Source: VAZQ01 sp034669045 (GTDB lineage: Bacteria; Pseudomonadota; Alphaproteobacteria; Rhizobiales; Xanthobacteraceae). Taken from it: a DNA stretch of 64,000 nucleotides. This document shows positions 20,701-29,443 of the stretch, piece after piece (positions within the stretch are counted from its first letter, which is position 1; each line of letters opens with the position of its first letter). The stretch spans positions 1-64,000 of the forward strand of contig JAXDOD010000129.1 of assembly GCA_034669045.1 (NCBI GenBank), in the 5' to 3' direction. The position numbers and the translations under genes are program-made. Under the pieces are notes generated by a model. That model was not told the DNA's origin, searched no databases, and worked only from the letters and a program-made list of their open reading frames with translations.

Positions 20701-23700
20701 GCGCAAACACGCTATCAAGCTTCAACACACTATGGGCAATCTCGAAGGCGCGTCTGGCTCGGCGAGCTTGCACAAATGGAATGGGAATTTCTCACAGATT
20801 GTACAGAAATTGCTGGCGACCCGCGGAATCCGCCAATGGCTCAAAGCTGATTTCGCCACTCGCTGCTTACCGACGCTCAGAGCGGTATTCGCTCACGACG
20901 AACCCGGTGAATTCTTCGTTCAGGCGAGTAAGGTCTCGCTCGACCTTGGTGACGATGCTGCTTGGCTGCGCTGCGAACGATGCACGAGCGTATCTCCGCG
21001 GAATTCGTTGCTGGGTGATGCTTGCGGCTACTGCGGCGGGCCGGCAAAAGCCATTGATCCGACCAGCGACGTAGTTTTCCTCAGCCGCAAGAGTTTCTAT
21101 CGGAGATTGTGGGACCGGCTCCGCGATCCTGACGACGTCTATGCGCCGCACCAGTTGATCGCCGAAGAGCATTCAGCAGCACTCAACGACTCCGGACTCG
21201 CCAATGCCGTCTCACGCAATGAAGCCTATGAATTGCGTTTCCAGGACATACCAATCGAGCAAGACGGACAGCTAGGCTCGCCGATCGACATCCTCAGTTG
21301 CACCACCACAATGGAGGTTGGTATCGACATCGGCGGGTTGACAGCCGTTGCGCTCCGCAACGTTCCGCCGGGACGCGCAAATTATCAACAACGCGCCGGT
21401 CGCGCTGGCCGGCGCGGCGCGGGATTGTCGACTGTGGTGATGTTCTGCGGTGCGGACAGCCACGATCAGAGCTTTTTCCGCAACCCTGGACCGATCGTCG
21501 CCGGTCCCGCGCCTGATCCAATCCTTAACCTGAACAACCCGGTCATCGCGCGTCGCCAGGTGTTCGCTTATCTCATCGGTCGTTTTCAGCAGGACAGGGT
21601 CGATACGGTGCTTAGTGGGAGTGGTGACGTCTTTTCATCGCTTGGTAGCGTCGATGCTTTCCTCATCGGAGCCGACGACAGTTTCTCGCTCGCTGGCCTG
21701 CGCGTATGGCTGGCCGACAACCAAGCTAACCTTGCCACCGATCTCGATCGCCTTTTTGTCGCGTCGTGTCCGAGCCTCAATGCGGTAGCGCTCCTCAAAG
21801 AATTTCCCGCGGTGCTACACGATCGGTTGGCGACGGTTCCGGCCGATCATCGCCCTGCGCCCGTCGTAGCGCCCCAACCAAGTGGCGAAGAGTCTGACGA
21901 TGAACCAATCGAAGGTAGCCCGGACGAAGATCATGCTGTCACGGATAGCGGCAAGTTGCTCGATCGTCTGTTCGACGAGGGGCTACTGCCCAAATACGCA
22001 TTTCCAACTGATGTCGTGACCTTCAGCGTGTTCGAGCAATCCACTGATCCGTGGCGGCCTAAGCGGCGATACTCGCCTCAACAGGGCCTCAATGCGGCGC
22101 TCAGCCAATATGCTCCTGGACACGAGGTCTGGGTCGACGGTCAGCGTTACATTTCGCTGGGCCTTTATGCCGAGCACGAAGAAGACCGACTCGACGCCTA
22201 TCGTGCATATCGTCTCTACTATCAATGCCGCGTCTGCAATTATGCCGACCTGCGCGGTAAGAATGACGGCTATCTCGACCAGACGCGCGACTGTCCAGCC
22301 TGTAACGGCCGCGCGACGCTCGGTCCCGCCCGCCGTTGGGTCCGGCCGTCCGGCTTTGCCCATCCCCCGGCTCTCACGGCGTTGCCGCCCGATTTCGACG
22401 CTGGCACGCGCTTGCGGCCAACGCGTGCCACGCTCGATTCGTTGTTCTTCGATCCCAAATCGAGGATCGGCGGTGCGACATGGCCGGCAGGCACCGGATG
22501 GGAGGGCTGGAGTGACACTAAAACACTGGTAGTCACCAACCGCGGCTCACTCGGCGCGACCGATTATGGATTCAACTATTGTGCGCGCTGCGGACGGACC
22601 GAACCCGCAGACTTCGATCCAGCCATGCGACAGTTGCGCTCCGGCCAACCCCACGATCGTCCCCGCCCGACGCGACCGAAGGAGCCGCCGCAATGCGACG
22701 GGGGGAATCCGATCAAGATCGTGCTAGGTAACGAATTCCAGACCGATGTTGCCGTCTTCCGATTGGCGATCCCGGTCGATTGGCAACTTGGTCCCGATCG
22801 CATCGCGACAACTATCGCTGCGCGCTCAGCGGTCGAGGCGTTGCGGCGCGCCGCCTGCGTGCTCGACGATCTCGAACCCAACGATATCGACGGCGACTTT
22901 CGCTTCGCGCCTGCTACTGGTGGAAGCCAATTCATCGACCTTTATCTCTACGACCAAGCGGCCGGCGGTGCAGGTTTTGTCAAAACAGCGGCGCGCGATC
23001 CGCAGCAACTTGTCGCCGCGGCACTGCAATTGCTAGACGACTGCACTTGCGACGACAGTTGTTACCAGTGCTTGCGTTCATACAAAAACCGATTTGAACA
23101 TGCGCTATTCGACCGCCGCGTCGGCTCGGACCTGCTACGCGCATGCTTTCTGGGCATCTCGCCGTGTATAGACGCCGCGCGGGAGAAACTGGCACTCGAT
23201 CGGCTCCAGGGAGACCTCGAGGAGAGCGGCGCTGTGGTTACTCGCTTGCTTGGCGGGTTACGTGACGTGAAGGGTCAGTCGATCTGCATCGCTCACCCCT
23301 TTCAACCCGATTTGCCTTCGAGCGATAGTGCGAAACAATTGGCGGCAGGGAGCGACACAATTGCGATAGATATTTTGCTAGTGCTTCGCGCGCTGCCAGT
23401 GGCAACGGCTAAATCACTATCGGTGTCTGATGTTGTTATAAGTTCCGCACTTAAAACTACGGATGATGGCGTGCCAGAGTTGTCGTTTGACCAGGTGTTA
23501 ATCGGCGTCGATGCGTCGGCGGCCCTTGGCCCGCGATACGACGTCGGCGCTGTTGAACCGGGCGATTTCCTCTTCCGGCTCAATGCCCACACGCTTAGCG
23601 GCATCAAGGGAGATGGTACGGCGCCAGTTGCCAAGGGCGCGCTCTGTCTGTTTCGACCACATCAGGGGGAGACGTTGCTTCAAACAATTTATCTGATCCG

Positions 23701-23890
23701 TCGCAGCGACTCCCACGCATTCGGCGCGACCGGTGCTGCTTGGACGGTCGGACATTTACAGCACTCCAAGGCCGGCGGAATGCGCGTTCGCTATCGCGCT
23801 GCGCCTGACCGGATGGAATGTGCAAGCGAACTCGTCCAACCCGTTGAATCGATTCTGGCCATCGCAAAATTTATCCGCAAGGTACAGTAG
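17714..23890 (+). CDS. Giant DEAH helicase with DUF1998/MZB zinc domain (DruE-like)
   Basis: 2058 residues. Superfamily 2 motifs: Walker A TGTGSGKT (112-119), LLLYPMNALVNDQ, DEAH at 341-344, IATSASF, and motif VI NYQQRAGRAGRRG from 1223. The helicase core is split by a very long middle section with several Cys clusters (CDCG-CRSCG, CPRC-APCG, CERC-CGYC, CRVC-CPAC, CARCG). The C-terminus has the DUF1998/MZB signature: FIDLYLYDQAAGGAGF then CxC-x3-CxxC at 1777-1786. Size and order match DruE, the hallmark of all Druantia types. DrmA and DpdJ are other DUF1998-linked helicases. The ATG of the next gene directly abuts the stop. Confidence 0.88.
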   Translation: MQVEVQHMREALASYIEATYHLSNPTIVALRRDLLSGGGIAQEPYIESTPAYRGEREFKTLALSEPVRNLLTDLASVEAGRLLFDPPFEHQADALEAALAPAAGGHGIVVTTGTGSGKTECFLLPVLSRLAEEATKRPAHFAERAVRALLLYPMNALVNDQLGRLRTLFGAPAVRNWFTAAADRPAKFGRYTGRTLYPGMRNGDRDQKRLKTLDYYLRIEDKARAGDLDAAKLVRTLQSKGRWPSKPETSIGAFDGLRNWYGRAGAHWEDINKEPLRAVEHLEDPELLTRHEIQAASPDLLITNYSMLEYMLLRPIERDIFTDTRAYFEAHSDETFFLILDEAHLYRGANGTEVAYLLRRLLDRIGLPASRVVFIATSASFSNTDAAATFVAGLTGLDPAAITILSGTKRAFEPAAPGDLTLAKGLATVPLAAFQSSSPTDRSTILVPLVSYFPPVDGARVILKRSDSGPDVVRVRVSGLRHDGQPLEEMVSLAAGAEVATIGAFLIVDAVDTSGGRVAVARSYPLGVATPNGMIWDHDDLPGALAEILSGTPVIGRLRNITSGATSEHDIVSDVPGTAWPLSRLPATLFPKADPATGASAVDALLELASLARPDPDSPPLLPARVHMLFRGLPGLWACTNPYCTKVPDSHRGGPTGALYSEPRRSCDCGAQVYELHSCRSCGLAVASAHAGAPAGIEHLWQDNGSAYAGETNVLRPVHVCLENPDVSNIAAARAAYLDMRTGRIDGPGTFSREVWLATHFGNGLFDKCPRCNAPCGKNETRGISDLQTKGEQPFQELIAVQVLEQPPRPEVLTALQGRKALVFSDGRQTASRLAGTMKTFSFRDSLRPLLLAGMEILRNPKYRPSLDDAPLAVALGAARFGVRLRPAGDDQGRLDSMGRRALRLLGESDAESDDFRGLSGQTSSQTSLSVFQSLYAVLQDDHTGLFPLALAMLRPRLTKTDQQRLRDDLALPTVSGLSEEEVRTALVELWLWAAMRKHAIKLQHTMGNLEGASGSASLHKWNGNFSQIVQKLLATRGIRQWLKADFATRCLPTLRAVFAHDEPGEFFVQASKVSLDLGDDAAWLRCERCTSVSPRNSLLGDACGYCGGPAKAIDPTSDVVFLSRKSFYRRLWDRLRDPDDVYAPHQLIAEEHSAALNDSGLANAVSRNEAYELRFQDIPIEQDGQLGSPIDILSCTTTMEVGIDIGGLTAVALRNVPPGRANYQQRAGRAGRRGAGLSTVVMFCGADSHDQSFFRNPGPIVAGPAPDPILNLNNPVIARRQVFAYLIGRFQQDRVDTVLSGSGDVFSSLGSVDAFLIGADDSFSLAGLRVWLADNQANLATDLDRLFVASCPSLNAVALLKEFPAVLHDRLATVPADHRPAPVVAPQPSGEESDDEPIEGSPDEDHAVTDSGKLLDRLFDEGLLPKYAFPTDVVTFSVFEQSTDPWRPKRRYSPQQGLNAALSQYAPGHEVWVDGQRYISLGLYAEHEEDRLDAYRAYRLYYQCRVCNYADLRGKNDGYLDQTRDCPACNGRATLGPARRWVRPSGFAHPPALTALPPDFDAGTRLRPTRATLDSLFFDPKSRIGGATWPAGTGWEGWSDTKTLVVTNRGSLGATDYGFNYCARCGRTEPADFDPAMRQLRSGQPHDRPRPTRPKEPPQCDGGNPIKIVLGNEFQTDVAVFRLAIPVDWQLGPDRIATTIAARSAVEALRRAACVLDDLEPNDIDGDFRFAPATGGSQFIDLYLYDQAAGGAGFVKTAARDPQQLVAAALQLLDDCTCDDSCYQCLRSYKNRFEHALFDRRVGSDLLRACFLGISPCIDAAREKLALDRLQGDLEESGAVVTRLLGGLRDVKGQSICIAHPFQPDLPSSDSAKQLAAGSDTIAIDILLVLRALPVATAKSLSVSDVVISSALKTTDDGVPELSFDQVLIGVDASAALGPRYDVGAVEPGDFLFRLNAHTLSGIKGDGTAPVAKGALCLFRPHQGETLLQTIYLIRRSDSHAFGATGAAWTVGHLQHSKAGGMRVRYRAAPDRMECASELVQPVESILAIAKFIRKVQ

Positions 23891-25612
23891 ATGGCGCAGT
23901 TCGTGCCTCCGATCGACCCAGCAACGATGGAGCATGGGTCGGAAGTTGATATCGCGCGATCAATGCAGTCTGGGCTTTCAGACGCTTTCCTCGTGATGCA
24001 CTCACTGCCTTGGGTCTATCCGGCCCGAGATGATATCGACTCGCCGGCGCGCGAGGGCGAGGCCGATTTCCTGATATTGCACAGGAAATATGGTGTGCTG
24101 ATCCTTGAGGTAAAGGGCGGAGAAATCACCGTCAAGAATCGGACATGGCATCGTCGGGTCAAGGCAGGCCTGAAGGAAATCAAAGACCCAGTCCGTCAGG
24201 CGCGCCGAACTCTGTGGGCGCTCAAGCGCCGGGTCGAACTAATATGTGGCAAGGCGGTCGCGTCCAGGGCGTATTTCTCAGCCGCGATCGCTTTCCCTCA
24301 TTGCCTGTTCAAGGATATGCCACCCGCCGATTTGCCTGTTGAGGCGATAATTACCTTATCTGACATGGCGAGTCTGGAAGCAGCAATTATCCGAGCCTTC
24401 CGCGCCGGTGGAGGAGGCAATCGTGAACTTTCGCCCCAGGATTTCGATGCGGTAAGGCGCGCGCTAGCGCCTGAGTTTCAAGTCTACGAACCGTTGCATG
24501 TCCAAGTTGGTGCCGTAGCCGAGACATTGGCAGCGCTGACCCGCCAACAATTGCAAGTCTTGCGCGGATTTGGCGGCAACAGTCGAGCCATCATTAACGG
24601 CGTTGCCGGTTCTGGTAAAACATTGCTGGCTATACAGCGCGCACGATCCTTTGCCGCACAGTACGGCTCAGTGCTGCTGACCTGCTACAATGCAGAACTC
24701 GCCAAATGGCTTAGGGAGGAACTCGCCGTCCAGCTCGTCGAGAATGGCGGCCGTTTGACGGTGTGGCACTTTCACCGCCTTGCTTCCGATCTCTGCAAGA
24801 CGGCGGGTGTCGACTTCCTCGTGCCCCCGCAGGATCAGGGTCGTTGGTGGGACGAGATTGCGCCCGACTTGCTCGCACACGCGGCAATGGAACTCTACTC
24901 TGGTAAGGCGGCATTCGATGCGATGGTGATCGATGAAGCGCAGGATTTTAGCCCGGGTTGGTGGGATGCACTTGCCTATCTCAGTACTGATCAGGCGCCG
25001 ATGTGGGCATTTCTGGACAAGGCACAGAGCCTCCGCCGCGAGCCGGTCGAGCCGCCGATCGCGGGCGCATTCCGCTTTGAACTCAACGTCAACTGCCGCA
25101 ACACGCGCCGAATTGTCGCTTGCGCGAACGCCGCCACCCAGAACGAAGGCGAGCCGTTCGAATTGGCGCCTCTAGGGCGACCGCCCAAGATCATCGTGCC
25201 ACAGTCACCGGCGGCGATCAGCGGCCTAATCCAACAGGAAGTCCGGACCTTGTTCTCCGAGCATCTCTTGGAACCACGGCAGATTGCGCTCGTTGGGCCT
25301 GCCGGCCACTCTAAAGGACCGCTCGCGAACGTCTACTCAATCAGCGATGTACCGGTTGTCGATTCCGCCACTGAGTGGCGCGAGGGCAAGGGTCTGCTCT
25401 GCACGACTGCCCGCAGTTTCAAGGGGCTCGAGGCTGACGTCATCATCCTCTACGATTTTGCTGGTCTTGGACCTCTGTTTACGATGAGCGACCTCTATGT
25501 TGCGATGACCAGACCACGGTCGTACCTAATCATCATCGCGCGCGACCGATCTACAAAACTGTCGCTGGAGAAGGCACTGGCGGTGGCGATCGCGCTAGGA
25601 TCGGACCAATGA
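23891..25612 (+). CDS. NERD-nuclease domain fused to UvrD-like helicase
   Basis: 573 residues. Residues about 15-130 form a NERD domain, a PD-(D/E)xK nuclease relative: Glu57/Asp59 in EGEADFLIL and E73-V-K75 in LILEVKGG. From about 220 comes a superfamily-1 helicase core: Walker A NGVAGSGKT (K243), Walker B VIDEAQDF (D348, E349), then ARSFKGLEADVIILYD and the UvrD-type motif VAMTRPRSYLII. The SF1 core is short, without large 1B/2B insertions. It starts on the base after the helicase stop and overlaps the next gene by ATGA, so it is firmly in the operon. Likely role: nucleic-acid degradation or processing. Confidence 0.87.
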   Translation: MAQFVPPIDPATMEHGSEVDIARSMQSGLSDAFLVMHSLPWVYPARDDIDSPAREGEADFLILHRKYGVLILEVKGGEITVKNRTWHRRVKAGLKEIKDPVRQARRTLWALKRRVELICGKAVASRAYFSAAIAFPHCLFKDMPPADLPVEAIITLSDMASLEAAIIRAFRAGGGGNRELSPQDFDAVRRALAPEFQVYEPLHVQVGAVAETLAALTRQQLQVLRGFGGNSRAIINGVAGSGKTLLAIQRARSFAAQYGSVLLTCYNAELAKWLREELAVQLVENGGRLTVWHFHRLASDLCKTAGVDFLVPPQDQGRWWDEIAPDLLAHAAMELYSGKAAFDAMVIDEAQDFSPGWWDALAYLSTDQAPMWAFLDKAQSLRREPVEPPIAGAFRFELNVNCRNTRRIVACANAATQNEGEPFELAPLGRPPKIIVPQSPAAISGLIQQEVRTLFSEHLLEPRQIALVGPAGHSKGPLANVYSISDVPVVDSATEWREGKGLLCTTARSFKGLEADVIILYDFAGLGPLFTMSDLYVAMTRPRSYLIIIARDRSTKLSLEKALAVAIALGSDQ

Positions 25613-26619
25613 ACAGCGTAGCCAAAATCTGGGCCGATGCGATAAATTACGTATCTGACGAGAGTGGCGCACCGTCGCTCGAAACGATCGTCCGGCATAT
25701 CCGCGTGGCAATTGTCGAGAACGGCTTCATCCCTCGCTCGCGGCTTACCAGCGGACTCAAAGAGGCCTATCGACCGTTCGGCATCAACGCAACGACCATG
25801 CGCGACCAGATCGAAGAGGCACTCCGCCTACTGCTGCTGGCCGGCGATATCGACCAATTCGCGACTGCTGCCGGTCGCGCCTATACTGCTACCTATCCGA
25901 GACGTGTCGGTTGGGGCGGTGCGTTGGTTGCGGTACTCGGCGGTGTCGCTTTCGAGAGTGAAAACGGCACGGTGCGACGCGTGCCGCCGAACGATGTGTC
26001 CGCACCGCTAACCCCCGAGGTCTCGCTCGCGGACGAACTTGGTCGTCCCGATTGGCGGACGGCCCTGGTCAGTTTGGGCGGTACGGATGTCGTGGATGGC
26101 GATCCGAGCACACTGTTTTCTTACGCGTCTTCACTGGCAGTGAGCGGCGAGCGATTTGCGCTCGAACCAGTCGAGGAGATCGCGCTGCTTTCCAAACACG
26201 GCGACTTTTTTGGTAAGGCAGAGCCGACACCGAGCGGACGCTGGACCCGCGTGGCGGGCCTCGGCATTTTCCCCGCCATCGTCCGCACCGGCTACCAATC
26301 TCGCAACGTGGTGCTCCACGTGACCTCCGATCAAGCAACGCTCTGGCAACCCCCCGCTCGCGACATCTGGCAATGGATCGTCATCGGCGCGACGCTCGCA
26401 CAAGGCGACTCGGTTCTGCGCTATGACGCAGCCATCGGACAACTCACCTTTTTGACCCCGCCGCCACGCCAGTTGGAGCGGGCCGTTCGGCTGACTGGGA
26501 TGCAGAAGGCGGCCTGGACGTGGCAGGTCGAGCCGAACGCTTTCGCTGTTATCGAGGCGCTGATTCATTCTCGATCTGGCGCCTGCACGGCAACACCCAC
26601 AGCAGTTTCACGGACTTGA
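25609..26619 (+). CDS. Hypothetical protein, last gene of the plus-strand defence operon
   Basis: 336 residues; no family recognised. The N-terminal 90 residues look like a winged-helix fold (LETIVRHIRVAIVENGFIPRSRLTSG, then TTMRDQIEEALRLLLLAGDI), often a DNA- or protein-contact module. No nuclease or ATPase motif is visible. It overlaps the NERD-UvrD gene by four bases (ATGA) and its 3' end overlaps the converging SNF2 gene by 71 bases. Its fixed place between two helicases suggests an accessory or adaptor subunit (inference). Confidence 0.75.
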   Translation: MNSVAKIWADAINYVSDESGAPSLETIVRHIRVAIVENGFIPRSRLTSGLKEAYRPFGINATTMRDQIEEALRLLLLAGDIDQFATAAGRAYTATYPRRVGWGGALVAVLGGVAFESENGTVRRVPPNDVSAPLTPEVSLADELGRPDWRTALVSLGGTDVVDGDPSTLFSYASSLAVSGERFALEPVEEIALLSKHGDFFGKAEPTPSGRWTRVAGLGIFPAIVRTGYQSRNVVLHVTSDQATLWQPPARDIWQWIVIGATLAQGDSVLRYDAAIGQLTFLTPPPRQLERAVRLTGMQKAAWTWQVEPNAFAVIEALIHSRSGACTATPTAVSRT

Positions 26620-29443
26620 ACACTATAGTTTCGAATCTCGTTGCTGCCGTCTCGATACGCTGAGACCGGCAGGCCCAACCGGCTTTGGCGAGGTCGAGCG
26701 TCAGTTGCGCGGCACGCTGAGCTGCGCGGTTAAATTCGAATTTTACGTCCAGTTTCATCGCTGCTGCGAGTTCGGCCCGCGCAGCGGCTACGAGGTTCTC
26801 GGCATCAGCACGTACGGCCAAGAGCCGGACTTGAGTTTCACGTTTCACGTTGAGTATGGCCCGTCGCAACAGTTCGCCGGCTTTATTCTTCAATTGAGCT
26901 TCGATAGAGGTGCGAGCAGCCCGCAACGTGGGCTCGGGAAGCGGAGAGCGTCGTTTGCTGCGTTGCTGGGCGACCTCATCGCCGTGGAAGGGGTTGAAAA
27001 GCGCAGCAGTTGCATCGACACCAACCATATCGTTACCGTCTTCTACGACGGCGGCTAGAATTAATTCAGACGGGCAGAGATCGAGCAGCCAACGCCGGTC
27101 GGCTTGATATTCCGATAGCGAGCGCCGCGCCGCAGCCGCGCGCTCATCCTGTTCAGGTTTTGACAATTTGGTATCGTTAGGACCCAGCACCGAATCGGCA
27201 TTAAAACTCAGCATCGTGCTAGTATCCACTTCGGCGACCGCGAACAGTAAGCGCCGGTTTTCCCATTCAAGGATCGGATGCCCGTTTGGGAAGTCGACGA
27301 CGAATTCTGCGCGGAGGTCCAATTTTGGCGCGTATCGCTCGAGTGTCGCGACGACGCTGTCATGGAGGACGTTGCCATGGTCGAAGAAATGTAGGCGGCG
27401 CTTCCGCAGGTCACTCTGGACGATATGCGTGCAGGGTGGGCACCCAATCGCCGCTCTTCGGACGATATAAGCTTCGCGAAAGAACGATGATTGCGGGTCA
27501 AGTTCGGGGAAGATCACTGTATCTTCGCCCGGACGCACCTTGTACCACATCGTGAAGAAACTCTGTTCACCGCTACGGCTCTTGCGGACTTCAAAGTGTT
27601 CCTCCCGAGCAAGCCGCAACAGCGTCTCGACAGCCTGTTCACGGATGTGAAACCAGTTCGTCCGCGCTTCCTCGTCGATCGGGTTAAACGGTGCCGCATA
27701 ATCTCGGCCACGCAGCCAAGACTGATATTCTCTAGCGAGGTTGGTGCGCTGTGAGGGCGGAAACTGCGTTGCGTGCAACCACTCGTCATAAGTCTTCCCG
27801 ACGGACTTTGCTCGTATGGCGGCATCACCCCACGTCGCGCCGGCCACACCATAAGCGGCCGCGTTGATCGCGATGCTGATCTCCGCCCACTCGGAATCAT
27901 CGAAGACCTCGCTGCGGTGAAACACGCCGGTGCCTTCGAGGACGTCAAGAATGCGGCTCTCGATCGAACCGTCAACTACAATAGGAGTAACTGCGATGCG
28001 GCGTTTCGACGGCAGACCCTTGGTGCCCAACCTATCAATGCGACCTATCCATTGCTGGATGTCCGGTGGTGACCAGGGCAGTGCGAAAAAGACTATCTCT
28101 TCCGCGAATTGTAAATTGTGGCCCTCACGCGCGGCATCCGCCGCAACAAGAACCTTGGCCTCGCCAGAAATAAAATCATCCAGCGCGTCCTTCAAAGTTG
28201 TAACATGGACTTCTAGTTCATTGGCGGCGCTTACCGAACGGCGTTTTTTCGCAACCTTCACATCAGCAAGCTTCTCGAGCGCGTCTCTTAGATAGTCAGT
28301 TGTTGGATTGTCCTCAGCGACAACCACAATGCGCGCTGCCGAATTTTTAGCGTGGACTCCTCTGACGTGATCAATGAGCGCATCGAGGCGTGCGTCGCCC
28401 GGTTCGTTTCGCAAACAGTCATCGATTCGACGCCACGCTGCTTGGAGACCCGGCGTGTTGCGCTTCAATGTGCTGAGGCGCTCGCGCAACGATTGCGGAC
28501 TTCTGCCTGAGACCTGTAGCAAAAGATCACTGCGAATATCGACATCAGCGACACGTGCGGCGGATAGATATTCGTGTGTAGTGCGGCCCCGTTCAACGTC
28601 GCCGTCGGTTGGGGGAAGTCGAATCGGCTGGTAAACGCGCTGGGGAAGCGCATCGGGATAGTCGCTGCGCTGAGTCCGGATAAGGCGACGATAGAAGCCA
28701 AAGTTCTCTTCAACCGTACGCCGCCCGCTGCTATTATGAAGTTCGGCGCTATAGCGCTCCCCCGCCACCTGCTCGCGATCTGCAAGGATACTGAGGATAT
28801 CGCGGCTTTCGGCTCGGGCGACGCGATCGGCTTCCGGCTCGAGCATGGACATCAGTTCTTGGCGCGACGCGGCAAGATGCAGCGTCGGCGTTGCTGACAG
28901 CACGATGACGTTCGAGATATCACGTGCGGCACTGATCAAATCGCGTCGAACTTGTACCGTTAGCCGTGGAAACTCGTCCACTAAGAGCAGATCAATCAAT
29001 TCCGGAATGATCTTCTTGGCAACGGCGAGCACGCTCGGCCGCATCAGTCGAATGATCAAATTTCCAGTCTCAACAGATGCGTCACCACTTTCGAGAGCAA
29101 GGACGTGCCCCCGACAGAGCAATTCCTCTTCCCATTGCGAGACCAGATCGTCGGGAACGACAAGTGCAACACGCAATGGCCCTGAGTTCTGTGCCGCCAA
29201 AGCGCGCATAACCATTATCGCCTGAATGGTTTTTCCGAGACCTACCTCGTCGGCAAGTAGCCAGCGACATGCCGTGCCTGTAATAATTCGGTGCACGCTC
29301 TCGAGTTGATGTGGATATGCAAAAGCGCCAACGCCGAGCGCGCCGAGCAGTGCCTGGTCGCGATCGATCCGTCGCGCTTGTGCGTGGAGCCCGAGCAGAA
29401 CTCGGTGGAATTCGCTCATCTCCGCTGCGCTCCCATACTTCAA
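26549..29443 (-). CDS. SNF2/RapA-type DNA translocase
   Basis: 964 residues. SNF2-family motifs: YPHQLESVHRI, motif I LLADEVGLGKT (65-72), motif II VDEFP (156-159) instead of DEAH, VLSATP (182-186), REGHNLQFA, and motif VI QWIGRIDRLGTKG. The C-terminal 400 residues contain a long charged helical part (RRAILNVKRETQVRLLAVRAD) as in RapA/HepA-like proteins. SNF2 translocases of this type occur in DISARM (DrmD) and Dpd (DpdE) systems. The TTG at 29443 overlaps the upstream gene's stop by four bases; an ATG at 29419 is an alternative. It converges on, and overlaps, the plus-strand operon. Confidence 0.85.
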   Translation of the reverse strand: MKYGSAAEMSEFHRVLLGLHAQARRIDRDQALLGALGVGAFAYPHQLESVHRIITGTACRWLLADEVGLGKTIQAIMVMRALAAQNSGPLRVALVVPDDLVSQWEEELLCRGHVLALESGDASVETGNLIIRLMRPSVLAVAKKIIPELIDLLLVDEFPRLTVQVRRDLISAARDISNVIVLSATPTLHLAASRQELMSMLEPEADRVARAESRDILSILADREQVAGERYSAELHNSSGRRTVEENFGFYRRLIRTQRSDYPDALPQRVYQPIRLPPTDGDVERGRTTHEYLSAARVADVDIRSDLLLQVSGRSPQSLRERLSTLKRNTPGLQAAWRRIDDCLRNEPGDARLDALIDHVRGVHAKNSAARIVVVAEDNPTTDYLRDALEKLADVKVAKKRRSVSAANELEVHVTTLKDALDDFISGEAKVLVAADAAREGHNLQFAEEIVFFALPWSPPDIQQWIGRIDRLGTKGLPSKRRIAVTPIVVDGSIESRILDVLEGTGVFHRSEVFDDSEWAEISIAINAAAYGVAGATWGDAAIRAKSVGKTYDEWLHATQFPPSQRTNLAREYQSWLRGRDYAAPFNPIDEEARTNWFHIREQAVETLLRLAREEHFEVRKSRSGEQSFFTMWYKVRPGEDTVIFPELDPQSSFFREAYIVRRAAIGCPPCTHIVQSDLRKRRLHFFDHGNVLHDSVVATLERYAPKLDLRAEFVVDFPNGHPILEWENRRLLFAVAEVDTSTMLSFNADSVLGPNDTKLSKPEQDERAAAARRSLSEYQADRRWLLDLCPSELILAAVVEDGNDMVGVDATAALFNPFHGDEVAQQRSKRRSPLPEPTLRAARTSIEAQLKNKAGELLRRAILNVKRETQVRLLAVRADAENLVAAARAELAAAMKLDVKFEFNRAAQRAAQLTLDLAKAGWACRSQRIETAATRFETIVFKSVKLLWVLPCRRQIENESAPR

